DNA from: Sweltsa coloradensis
Lineage: Eukaryota; Arthropoda; Insecta; Plecoptera; Chloroperlidae
NCBI GenBank assembly: GCA_024449915.1
Contig: JAMZAV010004564.1
Location: 1-64,000 of the forward strand
Direction: 5' to 3'
DNA: 64,000 nucleotides
Position numbers and translations under genes: made by a program. The notes beneath the pieces were generated by a model. The model ran no database searches. It saw only the letters and a program-made list of their open reading frames with translations, and had not been told where the DNA came from. Of this stretch, positions 11,602-21,739 are shown in pieces. Position 1 is the first letter of the stretch. Each line of letters begins with the position of its first letter.

Positions 11602-12978
11602 TAGGGCTGCCCAACGATAAAAAACATCATATCGATATCGTAAGGGGATATATCGATATCGTGATTTGATATCGAACTTTTCAAATCGAGTATCGATATC
11701 GTTTTTTTTTTTTTTTTAACCTGTTATTAGTTACGTTCTTCGGGCGTAGCCAAGGCCCCGCCGGCAATGCAGACATGCCACTGTCCGTCCCATGAAGTAC
11801 AATCACAACAATACTTGTGGCGGCCCTGCGAAGAGATAGAAGCTAACTGACTTCTCTGGCTCTACCTCTCTCTCCCTGACTCTGTCTGGACACTACTGTA
11901 GTGTAACAACTTGAGCTGTCTCTTATGCTTTGCTGATATGAATGAGATTACACATGTGGTCTTGTTATCTTTATCTCATAACATAAACAAAACAAAGCAG
12001 TAAGAGTCTTGGCCTGAAGCCAAACTGACTACAATATGTAGTTGGTGGCGTGGGAGGGGGGGGAGACAGCGCTGCAGAACCATAACTCACTGCCACACCA
12101 ACCATTTTTTGATAAAAAAAATCGAAAACAAATTTAAAAAACAAAAACAAAAACAATATACCGTATTGTTCCGAATAAAGCACGACCTCGAATATAACAC
12201 GACCCCCAATTTTTCAGAATCATTTCAAGAAAAAAGAAAAAAATAGAAGAAAATTAAAATGTACATGAAACACTTACAACAAAACATTTTGAGACAATGT
12301 TAGGGCCTAGGCCTATGGTTTTTTACAGGGTAGGGCCAAGCACAAGCTCACATGTCAACCACAGTTCACCAGTCTGATTCCTGGTCTTCAATGTTTACGT
12401 CGTGGGGGGGGTGGGGGGTGGGGGTTATACTAGGCCCTAGTATCTATGGTCGTAGGCCTAGGCCTAGCTCCTTCGCAATCCCTTGCTGATTTGTAAGGCA
12501 GAGGAACCTTTCTTTTCCACGCGATCAGCAGTCTTCATTTGTTCATCTTGAGCCATTTCATCTTCTCCTTCATCACTCATTATTACGTTACGTAGACTCT
12601 TAGCAACGTAGATAGACAACCCCGACAAACAAAATCTATGTAGGTCAAGCTAGGTCACGATGTGATCACGGCTAAGGATTCTGACGACTAGCAGACAGTT
12701 TCGCCCAAGGTTCGGCCGAGTTCAGTGGCTTCGAGTGGGTGGGCGGGGCGAAGCGCAGCAGACTATGCGCGGGAGTTGTATAGAGGCGTGGCCTATGTTC
12801 AGGCGCTATTTCAAATGCAAGCGCGCGGAAATAACGCGAGTGCTGTTTTTGAGATTGTATTTTCGGAAAAAAACATCGCGCTATATTCGGAACAATACGG
12901 TACATTTCCATATTGATGTCAATTTTTTTTCTTCATATCGATATCGTATCGAATTATCGATATTGTTGGGCAGCCCTA
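11602..12978 (+). mobile_element. hAT-like element with TAGGGCTGCCCAACGAT ends
   Basis: Inverted ends TAGGGCTGCCCAACGATA / TATTGTTGGGCAGCCCTA, with 8-bp flanks GTAGATTA / GTAGATTT (7 of 8). 1,377 bp, with ATCGATAT-rich subterminal regions and a second TIR element nested at 12159-12902. Confidence 0.8.
12159..12902. mobile_element. TIR element with TACCGTATTGTTCCGAATA ends, nested
   Basis: Inverted ends TACCGTATTGTTCCGAATAAAGC / TACCGTATTGTTCCGAATATAGC, 744 bp, inside the 11602-12978 hAT-like element. No clear target duplication. Contains G-rich and TAGGCCTA-rich stretches. Confidence 0.65.
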
Positions 12979-13224
12979 GTAGATTTGCATACTTACACTT
13001 TGTTGGCCCTACGTTGGTAATAATGTGGGTAGATTAGCGATACTTACACTTTATTGGCCAAAGGTTGGTAATAATGTGAGTAAATTAGCGATACTTACAC
13101 TTTATTGGCCCAACGTTGGTAATAATGTGGGTAGATTTTATTCCAAACGTTTCAAAATTAAAAACAAACTTAATGTTTTCAGTTTTCACACAATCTTTAC
13201 TTAAGCGGCATAAACCTGAATTAA

Positions 13225-13640
13225 TTTTTAGAAGAAAGGTGGTAGAAATGAGATTCCTGAGGAGCAAAGTGGGCAAGATGAGAAGGACAGATTAGAAACT
13301 TGGACAATAGAGAAGTTAAGTTAAGTGACAGGATGAGAAGGAAACGGACATTAGGGAAGTTAGGTGACAGGATGGGAAGGACAAGGGCACGGTTGAGTTG
13401 AGACCATTTAACATAATATGAAACAAATTTATGAAATTATGGAAGAAATAATTTTTGAAAGAAATGTGGAGTGGATGATTGGGAGGCCAAGAAGAGTTGT
13501 ACGGCGACCATAGAAGGAAGATAGGGCAAGAGAGAACTGGGATGATGTGGAAGAGACAGGATAGTGGGAGGATAGAAAGAGGAAGAATTTGGCTGCAAAG
13601 CTCTACGTGACCCTGCAATAAGCAGGAAACGGCGCTGGAT
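13225..13640 (+). pseudogene. RTE-like LINE 3' remnant
   Basis: VEMRFLRSKVGKMRRTD at 13240-13290, then a degraded tail with WDDVEETG and LAAKLYVTLQ. Same family as 1160-1815. Confidence 0.5.
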
Positions 13641-13746
13641 GATGGTTTATGAATGATGAACTTACATTTTGATATGGCTACATAATGAAATCAAAATTTC
13701 TCTTCTCACCATCGCACAAATAGTTGCGACCTTGAGTGCAGTGAAG

Positions 13747-14114
13747 TAGGGATGCAAACCATAATCGAGATTAAATAATGATAATGATGTTGACATAATG
13801 ATAAGCGACAATGAAAATACGTATTATCGAATTGCACGAATACTGAAAAAAAAATCCAAATGTGTTAGGTACTGTAGTATAGGATAAATATCTCGCGCTT
13901 ACAGTGACTGACATTGAATTTGGGTACTGTCAATTTTGCAATCCCAGACCCAGAAAAAAATGTTGATCTTTTCTGACTGTTTTGTTTTAGATATATCTAA
14001 TATTGATCACGACCATGTGTTGAAAAAATTACCATCATCTTTACCGTACCAACATTAACTATCTCGATTTAATGCTATTCGATTATCAATTATTTTATTC
14101 TTTGTGCATCCCTA
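13747..14114 (+). mobile_element. hAT-like MITE with TAGGGATGCA ends
   Basis: TAGGGATGCAAACCATAATCG is mirrored by ATTCTTTGTGCATCCCTA. 368 bp, AT-rich interior. No convincing 8-bp duplication. Confidence 0.5.
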
Positions 14115-14360
14115 GTGGAAATTAAACCTTTCTTCCTTTCTATTGATGCCACTTTCTCACACTCGTAGCGCCACCTTAGTACAAGCCCAGTCTAGATGAT
14201 CCACATGGCCATGACCAAAGAACTACGTGGAGTGATTCATTCAGTCACGGCCTACTATGTTGATGATTCGTAGAAGTTAGGGCCGGTACTAAGGTGGCGC
14301 GATCTGCAAAATTCAGTTAAATTAGTCAAATTATTTATTTATATCTGGTCAAAATGAAAC

Positions 14361-14856
14361 TCAAGGGTATATTATAGGGTTACTATACATATTATTTGTG
14401 GCTTCGTCCGTAGGAACGTTAATCTCCGTCGTGTTGGTGGCGCTAGTATTGTTTGTCTCCGTCGTGTTGGCGGGGCGAGAATCGTTTGTCTCCGTCTTGT
14501 TGGCGGGGTGAGTATCGTTAGTCTCCGTCGTGTTGGTGGCGCTAGTATTGTTTATCTTCGTCGTGTTGGTACGGTTAGTAACGTTTTTCTCCGTCGTGTT
14601 GGTAGGGTTAGTAACATTTGTCATGGTGGCGGGCTCTGTGCGGACGTTGTTGCTCGGCGCGGTGACATAGTCGCTAACTTCTTTGGATTGGCGAGCCCGC
14701 GTATGGATGAAACGGTGCACTCGCAGGTTGGAGCCGTCACAGAAACTCTTGGAGCAGAACTCGCACACGTAGGGCTTCTCCTGCGTGTGCGTGCGTATGT
14801 GGCGGACCAGCGAGCCGCTCGTGGAGAAGCTGCGAGTGCACAGCGCGCACACGTAG
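14361..14856 (-). CDS. C2H2 zinc-finger protein, last exon (fingers 6-7 and N/T-rich repeat tail)
   Basis: The acceptor on the minus strand is TCTCTCTAACAG|C, with exon start at 14856. It enters in phase 2: the AG left by the previous exon plus C gives Ser. Two C2H2 fingers follow, YVCALCTRSFSTSGSLVRH..H and YVCEFCSKSFCDGSNLRVH..H, separated by a TQEKP linker close to the TGEKP consensus. After a short linker come six 11-residue repeats of the type NTTETNDTHPA, then a stop at 14361-14363. The protein is presumably a sequence-specific nuclear DNA-binding factor; the tail has no known fold. The GA-rich tract in the acceptor is an (AG)n microsatellite. No ortholog name is recognised. Confidence 0.85.
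14403..14600 (-). repeat. 33-bp coding minisatellite (six 11-residue repeats) in the zinc-finger tail
   Basis: Six consecutive units of 33 bp encode NTTEKNVTNRT, NTTKINNTSAT, NTTETNDTHPA, NKTETNDSRPA, NTTETNNTSAT and NTTEINVPTDE. The reading frame is kept in every unit. Confidence 0.85.
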
Positions 14857-14956
14857 CTGTTAGAGAGAGAGAGAGAGACAGGTTTAAACGCCGTGATCCA
14901 GATAGCGTTTCGTCTAGTTGTCGGCCCAGACACCTAGCAGCACTGTAGCTGTACAT

Positions 14957-14978
14957 CATGATGATGATGATGATGATG
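14957..14978 (+). repeat. (GAT)n microsatellite
   Basis: Seven GAT units in the intron before the last zinc-finger exon. Confidence 0.85.
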
Positions 14979-14995
14979 TAATGATGATGATTTCA

Positions 14996-15068
14996 GTTAC
15001 CTAACGTCTCTCTTAATGCATTAAGGCTATTCAAGATGATGAGTGGTGATAGATGACGATGAAGAGCG
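14996..15068 (-). mobile_element. 5S-type SINE, 3' fragment
   Basis: Carries the AGATGATGAGTGGTGATAGA region of the SINE tail on the minus strand; the rest is missing. Confidence 0.5.
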
Positions 15069-15748
15069 TTACAAAATACTAGGCCCAGGGCTCAAAATTA
15101 CGGTCGCCAACTCGCCATTGGCGAGTTCAAATTCACAGATGGCGAGCTCATTTTAAGTTTTTTTTTCAAGTTTTAAAGTGTAGGCCTAGGCTTATGCCTT
15201 CTAGTCTACAAATAAACAAACTTGCCATTAACGACTTGCAGTTCAGTTGGTATTGTTACCCACTCACTAATTTTAGTAGCCCTCTAGAGGCCAAAGTGAT
15301 AGTATTGAAGATGAGCATAGGCCTAATTTGGATATGCCTAGGCATACCCCATTATTAACTTAATATGTGGGGCCTACTGCGATGTTGCTCCAAGTGTGCA
15401 GATTTTCATCAAAATGACTGTTATCGTTTAAACCTTCAAAGTCCCTATGGCGACTTGGGTTTTTCATTTGGCTAGTGCCCATTTCAAAGAAATTTTGAGC
15501 CCTGCTAGGCCTACTACCTCTACTACCTACTACCTGTAGCACATGGCCAGATGGGGAAAGAGCAGCCAGCTGATACGTCTAGGAGGCGGTAGAGAATCTG
15601 GATCATATTAACTACGTAAATAGAAAAGCGCAATATGTTTGTGTGTTAAACATTTCTAGGACCCACCGCCCTAGAAATGAAGCCTTCTCACTGTCCAAAT
15701 GTATGTAACTGGATGTAGTCAAATACATGTCAAGCAAATTTTAATACA

Positions 15749-16327
15749 CTAGGAAAACGCTCAGTTGGACGCGTTGTTGAGCGAGCACCGGTACGTGCAA
15801 CATGACCCGAGTACGACATTCCCATAAGTCCCACCACACAGTGTAGGCCTAACTGGATATTGACATTGTACACTGTATACTATTCCAACATCTTTGCATT
15901 GTACTCATTCACGTCATGCCTTCTAAAGTGTATCTTTGTATCTTCACTGCCTCCTTCATTTTTTAACATCATTTTTCGAATTATGATTACCAATAAGTCT
16001 TTAAGTTCTTGACCGATTTAGCTGAAAATTTGGAAAATAGAAGAGAATGTTGTACTTATTGACCCTGCAAAATTTCATAACGATCGGAACATTTTTATTT
16101 TTTAATTTTTTTATTTTATTTTTTATTTTTTATAACCAACGATCGGATTTTGTTCAAAAACTATACAGCAACCCGCCTAGGTGGTATGTACATGTGTAAA
16201 AAATTTCAGGTCGATCAGAGAAACGGTGCGACCTGTATCAAAGCAGTAACAGAAAAAAAAAAAAAAAAAAAAAAACAGACATTCGAGCCATAAGAGTCAA
16301 GTGGAGACGCTCGCTTCGCTCGCTCAA
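15749..16327 (-). mobile_element. Helentron-like element, subfamily C
   Basis: Minus-orientation copy: 5' ATTGAGCGAGCGAAGCGAGC at about 16327, poly-T (seen as poly-A at 16253-16275), and 3' hairpin TGAGCG..CGCTCA plus TTTTCCTAG. It shares end architecture with subfamilies A and B but almost none of the interior. Located in the intron after the last zinc-finger acceptor. Confidence 0.65.
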
Positions 16328-16680
16328 TAATATATTCTAATAGTTTGCCTTGAGGCATGAGCCCACATCTAATAATGATGTCTAATATAAAAATGTTTAC
16401 GTATTATAACATGCATTGTCAACAAATAATACCTTACTTAAATCTGCAAATTTGTAAATTCAACATTGTACTTTGTTTGATCCATAGGTTGATTACCGAT
16501 GCTGAACCGGGGAAACTTCTTTATCGACTCACCTTGGGCCCACTGCCTTTGCTAGGAATTGTCTAGGAACCAATGAATTTGTCAGGCGGTGGAACCCAAC
16601 AAATGTCTAAATGCGCTACGTACGGTATCTAAAAGATAAAGTGGCGTTAAGAGGCGGTGGTGTATGTACAGTAGGCCTAC

Positions 16681-16821
16681 CTGCGCTCCAGCGTGTGGCT
16701 GCGCTTGTGGATCTGAAGGTTCGAGCTGGAGATGAAACACTTCTCGCACTCGTCGCACTGATAGGGTCGCGAACCAGTGTGGAGACGCTTGTGTATCGTC
16801 AGGTGCGAGTTGTCGTTGAAT
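16681..16821 (-). CDS. C2H2 zinc-finger protein, internal exon (end of finger 4, finger 5)
   Basis: Minus-strand acceptor GTTGCCCCCAG|A at 16821 and donor GAGCGCAG|GTAGGC at 16681/16680 give 141 nt, phase 2 at both ends. The encoded peptide completes finger 4 ([15 protein letters not shown]), adds the linker TGSRP, then finger 5 ([23 protein letters not shown]). The Cys pair of finger 4 is in the previous exon, so an intron cuts between the Cys and His halves of that finger. Phase agreement on both sides is the main evidence that these exons form one gene. Confidence 0.87.
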
Positions 16822-16870
16822 CTGGGGGCAACAAACACGAGTCGTACACTTAGAACTAAATGTAGGCCTA

Positions 16871-17091
16871 GTTAACCTTTTCTAGAGTTCGGCCGTAATA
16901 TTACGTCCGCGCACTTTGCTTTTTTTTAATTTTAAAACTATCTCAAATATATATATTTTTTTATACTTGAATATTGAACTCTATTAATGAAGTAATCATC
17001 AGAACTTAAATGTGCATTCCTAGTTTTATAGGTTAAGTTAAATAATCTGCAAAAAAATGTTTAAAAAAACCACTCCTGAAAAGGTTAAAGC
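16871..17091 (+). repeat. Dispersed repeat H
   Basis: Partner of 39884-40105, with GTTAACCTTTTCTAGAG at one end and CTCCTGAAAAGGTTAA at the other; probably a small TIR element. Lies in a zinc-finger gene intron. Confidence 0.55.
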
Positions 17092-17265
17092 TGGAAACAC
17101 ACAAAAGATTTATATTTAGCCAAATATGAATAGGTCGGCCGATATAACACTCTCGTGGTGATTACTAAAACGTAATGTGGCTACCGGTTAGGAAATAATA
17201 ACACGTCACATAAAATTAATAATATTCTGCATTAAAACTGCGTCCGAAAAACCTAATCGGGTTTA

Positions 17266-17573
17266 CATTAGAGAAGGGTTGACAGGTTGGGAAAGTATAG
17301 AGAACATAAATCCCAGCCTGAAGGGCTGGGGGCGACAAAACTTTTCTCCGGCTGATGACAACAGCAGCTAATTTAAAGTTGTTTGTTACCTTAATCCATG
17401 ACGCGTTTCGTTGAGTCCCAGAAGGACAAAACGCGTTGTGGATTAAGGTAACAAACAACTTAAAATCTAAATTAGCTGCAGTTGTCATCAGCAGGTGAAA
17501 GTTTTGTCGCTCCCAGCCCTTCAGGCTGGGCTTAATGTTCTCTATGATTTCCCAACCTGTCAACCCTTCTCTA
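17266..17573. mobile_element. Palindromic element related to 41061-41630, hammerhead core decayed
   Basis: This is a roughly 308-bp inverted repeat with ends TTAGAGAAGGGTTGACAGG and the complement, containing the same CAGCCTGAAGGGCTGGG hairpin and CACGACGCGTTTCG blocks. At the centre (about 17410-17440) TTGAGTCCCAGAAGGACAAAACGCG keeps stem II but has lost CTGATGA and changed GAAAC to AAAAC, so cleavage is unlikely. It lies in a zinc-finger gene intron. Confidence 0.7.
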
Positions 17574-17684
17574 ATCTAAGCCAACAAAATATATAAGATA
17601 GACAAATTAGTAAATTACCAAAATTGGCATGCATTCCCTTTGATTTTCACTTTCCGTCGGTGTTATAAAATCTGAACTGTCACG

Positions 17685-17737
17685 GGGTTTACCTGCGCCG
17701 CAAAGTTGCACTGAATGGCCCTCCATGGGGGGTGAAT
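17685..17737 (-). pseudogene. Decayed duplicate of the 3' end of zinc-finger exon 17782-17999
   Basis: About 50 bp here repeat 17770-17825, including the ACGGGGTTTACCTGCG donor region, CAAAGTTGCACT and CTCCATGG. Several deletions break the frame. The two copies are separated by GT-rich sequence, suggesting slippage or unequal exchange. Confidence 0.6.
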
Positions 17738-17781
17738 GTGTGCATGTGTGTGCGCGCATGTGTGACTGTCACGGGGTTTAC

Positions 17782-17999
17782 CTGCGACCGCAGAAGTTGC
17801 ACTCGAATGGCACCTCCATGGTGTGTGTGCGCGTGTGCCGTATGAGGTGCGCGCGCTGGACGAACTTCTTCGGGCAGTAGCAACACGAGTAGGGTGTCTC
17901 GCGCGTGTGTATGCGCACGTGGCGCGACAGGTCGGCCTTGGAACGGAATCTGGAGTCACAAGAGACGCAGTCGAAGGGACGGTGGTCCGTGTGGATCAT
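17782..17999 (-). CDS. C2H2 zinc-finger protein, internal exon (end of finger 1, fingers 2-3, start of 4)
   Basis: Acceptor TCTTGTTTGTGCAG precedes 17999 and donor GGTCGCAG|GTAAAC follows 17782; 218 nt, phase 0 in and phase 2 out. The peptide begins MIHTDHRP. Its His is the last zinc ligand of finger 1, whose other ligands are in the upstream exon. It continues with FDCVSCDSRFRSKADLSRHVRIH, TRETP, YSCCYCPKKFVQRAHLIRHTRTH, then FECNFCGR, the Cys half of finger 4. The initial Met is internal, not a start. Just downstream (17685-17737) lies a decayed copy of the exon end with a second donor-like site. Confidence 0.87.
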
Positions 18000-18204
18000 C
18001 TGCACAAACAAGACACGGCTGTAAGAGTTAGAAACACACAAGCATATGCACACGCACACAAACAAGACACGGCTGTAAGAGTTAGAACACACACTCACGC
18101 ACACACACAAACAAGACACGGCTGTAGTAGAAACACACACGCACACACCACACTCGAAGGGACGGCACGATTGCTATATTGTACTAAATTCATATAGGCC
18201 TAGA

Positions 18205-18452
18205 CATTTAGACTTCAAACAGGACATGATCTGCTTGGAAAGCACCTACATCGGATAGGAATCACCGATAGCAGTACTTTCAGTCTATGTGGGAGGGAAG
18301 AACAGAATAGAGAGCATCTGGCCCTTCCACTTGGCATGAAATATTGAGGGAAAGAAGCCGGTCTCTACTGGAAAACCAGAAAATGCATGATGGTCCAGTA
18401 AGCCAAAAATGTGGGCATAGGCCTATGAAAAGAAGAAGAAGAATAAGGTTAG
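18205..18452 (+). pseudogene. LINE 3' fragment, same family as 21880-22935
   Basis: FQTGHDLLGKHLHR-type and SLCGREEQNREHL-type residues in broken frames, followed by GAAAAGAAGAAGAAGAATAAG. 5'-truncated, as is usual for LINE copies. Confidence 0.65.
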
Positions 18453-18606
18453 TTTGGACCAATGGCAAAAGATGCACAAAGATTCAACTTGATCGATTTT
18501 GACTAGATTGTCGACTAGTCGAAATCATTTAGTTTTTCATCGGTCAGGTAAAGACACTAGGTACAAAACACTGAGTCTGACAAATTGGTTGTTGGCCTAC
18601 TGGTAT

Positions 18607-19429
18607 TTGGATGAGCGTAGCGAGCGAAGCGAAGATTCCATTTCACTACACTGGAGAAAAAAATCCGGAATGTTTTTTTTTTTTTTTTTCCTTTCTTTCT
18701 TTCTTTCTTTCTGTATTTTTGTGTGTTTGTTAACACGATTCCGGCTAAACCGATACTCCGATTGCAATGAAATTTTATGGAGACCTTCGAAATCTCTGAA
18801 CTTAGAACTGCCACGTTTTTGAGCGCAATCGGGAAATTTTTTCACATAAAAAACGCAATTTTACGATTTTTTTGATTTTTAAAAACTTCTTCGACTTATA
18901 ACACCTACATGCTTTATCCGATTGTAATGATTTTTTCACAGAACCTTAATTTTATGAATTAAGATATTCGTGTGAAATTTGAGCGTAATCGAAAAATTAT
19001 TTCTCATGAAAATCAAAATTTTATGTTTTTTTTTCTTTTTAAAAACAATTCTTTGACTTATAACACCTACATGCTTTATCCTATTGTAGGCCTAATGATT
19101 TTTTTACAGAACCTTAATTTCATGAATTAATACATTCGTGTTAAATTTGAGCGCAATCGAATAATTATTTCTTATGCAAATTGCAATTTTACGATTTTTT
19201 CTTTTTAAAAAATTACGATTAATTAAAACAATTAAGTTAATTTTTTATTTTATTTAATTTAATTATAAAAATTAGGTTAATTTTTTATATAATTTAATTT
19301 AATTAAAAAAAATCTTCGACTTAGTAATGATTTTTTCACAGAACAACAGAAAATCCGCGTAACACATGGCATCTCAATGCACCATATACGCTCATCCAAC
19401 AACGCGGCGGGACTTAAGTGTTTTCCTAG
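18607..19429 (+). mobile_element. Helentron-like element, subfamily A
   Basis: Begins TTGGATGAGCGTAGCGAGC, then GATTCCATTTCACTACACTGG, a T/C-rich tract, and tandem units of about 140 bp starting CTTCGACTTATAACACCTAC. It ends CGCTCATCCAACAACGC.. with an AGTGTTTTCCTAG terminus. Same ends as subfamily B, but a clearly diverged interior. Confidence 0.7.
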
Positions 19430-19785
19430 TAGTGGAAAACAGTCATTCAATGAATTTTTGGCTCACAAATACTACCAATAAAATGGTGATTATTGCTGAT
19501 TGGACAGTAAAAGCGATAAAAAGCATTTTATTTCATGTTATTCATGAACAATGGAAAATTACGCCTTTGTTGAGGTCAAATTGCATTTATTAAATATCAA
19601 AGGCCATGAAATCTTATGAAAAACCTGTTACAGGTATTTTTAAGACATTTCATTTTTTGCTGATTGCAGAATCCCTGGATCCCTAAACATTAGCACACAA
19701 GACTGTGAACCTAGGTCAAAAGTGATCACAAACTTGCGAGATAGAGAGAAGAGTTTCGTAGGTTCGTAACGGAGAACGTACGTAC
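19430..19785. other. Zinc-finger gene intron, nothing recognised
   Basis: AT-rich sequence between the Helentron-like element and the donor at 19785. Confidence 0.4.
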
Positions 19786-20240
19786 CGCGTGTTGTTTCAG
19801 TTTTGTTCCGTACTCGAACGTCATGGAGCAAACCTCGCAGACAAACGGTCTTTCGCCGGGCTCGGCCGGCCGATCTCCGATCAGGGGCTTTGTTTCGCTC
19901 GGCTTCTTGACCTTCTTCTGCGCTGGCTCCTTCTGCTTGGCTTCCGCGACACCGGCTTCCTCCTCCACCTTCTTCCTCTTGGCGCCCTTCTTGCCTTTCG
20001 TCCTCGGCTGTTTAGTGCTCCCCTCCCCTCCGCCTTCTTCGTCTACTTCGCAATATTCCGGTGGTTTCTTTCTCGATAACCGCTTTCGGGTCGGTCTTTC
20101 CTCCATTTGAGTTTGATCTTTGTCAGGATTCTTTAGTTTGTCTGTTTGTAGGATCTTGATCCGCGGACCCATCTTTCGCTTGTTGATGCACGCTCGTGAA
20201 AGTGATGAATTAGTTTGGAGATCTTCAGGCGAAACCGCAT
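19786..20240 (-). CDS. C2H2 zinc-finger protein, internal exon (basic linker, most of finger 1)
   Basis: Minus-strand acceptor AATAATTTTTAG|AT at 20240 and donor CACGCG|GTACGT at 19786/19785; 455 nt, entering in phase 1 and leaving in phase 0. It starts AVSPEDLQTNSSLSRAC and runs into long Lys/Arg-rich stretches with acidic patches (DEEGGGEG). KRKK and KKVKK blocks look like nuclear-localisation signals. It ends with FVCEVCSMTFEYGTKLKQHA, finger 1 lacking only its last His, which the next exon supplies (spacing His-x3-His). The intron phase matches the donor at 21525. Confidence 0.85.
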
Positions 20241-21342
20241 CTAAAAATTATTAAAACAGTTAAAGAAGAGTTTAAATTATGATTTCATTATAAAAATAGT
20301 TCTTCATAGAACAACCAGGGGCCAAATTTTAACCCCCGGGTCAACCGTAGCCTAGTTAGTGGTATAAAGAGGGTCAGAGCTAAAAACTGTAGGTACGGTA
20401 TTCCTAACTCATGTAAAACTACACCCAAAGGGGTTAGGGACTATGTCCAAAGGATACCCAAATGAACAAAAGGTCAAAATTATATCACTTGCACCTAGCC
20501 TAGATATTCCTTCTTAATATTAAATCAGCAATTTATTCATTTATTTATCCTATTCAGTTATAAAACTGATTTACGAAGGAGGATAACTAAATAAATCTAA
20601 TTACATAGATGCAGACACAATAATGAACTACAGTTAAGTAAATATTTGAAATAGTAATTATTAGGACCACAACAACTAGGCCTATGTATTAATGAACACA
20701 ATATTTTGGTAGGAAACAAATTAAAAAATGATATTAAATGAAATGAAATCAATTTATGAACCAATATAAAAACGACTTTGTTGTCGTCATAAAATGGTTT
20801 TAAATACTAAGAAAACGCTAAAGTCATTGTAAGACGAGTGAGTGAGCCATGTGTTGAGTACCCGGTAACATTCCCTTTCTTTTCCTGACCTAAAGTCTCC
20901 ATAGCCAACCATAGGCTAGAGTGGCGCATTATGGCCTTACAGTTGACGCGCCCTTATACCAACAAAACTTAAAACCCTATTATTTATACCTATATAATTA
21001 TCAAACTTAAGAGGGGACGCTGAGCTTGGCCCAACTCAAATGCGCGCGCAGGTGTCATGAATATTAATCAAGTTCCTTAAAATTGATATCCATTATCCAC
21101 ACTTGGTTGCCAAGAATTAGCCTTAAAAAATTAATGCGAGAGGTAAGTCCAAAACGTGAAAAAATGGAAAATTAAGAACATGGATATCAATTCTGGAAAT
21201 TCCCATGAAACCGTTTATCTTACGATAAAACTGAATTGCCCTACGCGTTCACATTGATTTAAACATTCATACCTATCCAGTATGAAAATTTAGGTTAAAA
21301 AATGTGTAGGCCTACACTTGGAATAAATTCCCAAAGTTCAAT
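20241..21342. other. Zinc-finger gene intron, nothing recognised
   Basis: A lone ACTAAGAAAACGCTAAAGTC at 20805 resembles a Helentron-like 3' end. Otherwise featureless. Confidence 0.4.
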
Positions 21343-21400
21343 GTGGTTCGATACCCAGCTGGGATGATTTTTTTAGTTTCTGGATTGATTAAAGATTTGA
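21343..21400 (+). repeat. tRNA 3'-half-like sequence with the same arm
   Basis: GTGGTTCGATACCCAGCTGG followed by GATGATTTTTTTAGTTTCTG and GATTGATTAAA resembles a T arm plus the right-hand arm of repeat G. The 5' half is absent. Confidence 0.4.
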
Positions 21401-21524
21401 GGTTGCCCACCATGGCGCCCCCCTGCCAAAGTTTTGGGCCCCTATTTTGTGCATTGTGGCGCACCCCACACTTTGAGATGTAGGCCTAGCCTACAGGAAC
21501 CTCCAGCCTCCATCTTCTGTTTAC

Positions 21525-21707
21525 CTTCATCCGGTGCGGCAGCCTCGGAGCCTACTGCGGAATCAAGTTCGAGGAACTTCCCAACGTCGATGAAGTCGGC
21601 TGCTTCCGTCGCCGTCTCCTCCAACTCTTTCTTGATAGTCTCGTCGGGGATGACGACTACACTCTCCTCCACGGTCTCGCTGCTTACTTCGTCCATATCG
21701 CGGCACG
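21525..21707 (-). CDS. C2H2 zinc-finger protein, upstream exon (acidic N-terminal region)
   Basis: The donor GGATGAAG|GTAAAC (21525/21524) leaves phase 1. The spare G joins AT of the next exon to give Asp, so the junction is consistent. The peptide runs MDEVSSETVEESVVVIPDE.. and on to AADFIDVGKFLELD..AAAPDE, strongly acidic and possibly an activation region. The 5' boundary is uncertain: a pyrimidine tract followed by TATAG and TCTAG puts the acceptor near 21708, or the ATG at 21694-21696 could be a start. A near-identical 63-bp copy of its 5' part lies at 21740-21802. More upstream exons may exist and were not found. Confidence 0.65.
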
Positions 21708-21739
21708 CTAGACCTATACGCGAGAGAGAGATAGATCAC

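Larger units (their letters stand above)
11503..13139 (+). repeat. Tandem array of a ~52-bp unit, split by a hAT element
   Basis: Units of the form TTAGCGATACTTACACTTTA..CCAACGTTGGTAATAATGTGGGTAGA: two before 11601 and three from 12979 to 13139. The intervening 11602-12978 is a separate insertion. Confidence 0.8.

Noticed and set aside
14508..14948. 146-codon plus-strand frame opposite the last zinc-finger exon
   Set aside because: It is the shadow of the repeat-rich coding exon on the other strand.
17696..18160. CRISPR-like or tandem gene array from repeated ACACAC / AACAAGACACGGCTGT words
   Set aside because: These are GT-rich low-complexity sequence and a short three-copy tandem repeat in an intron of an animal gene.
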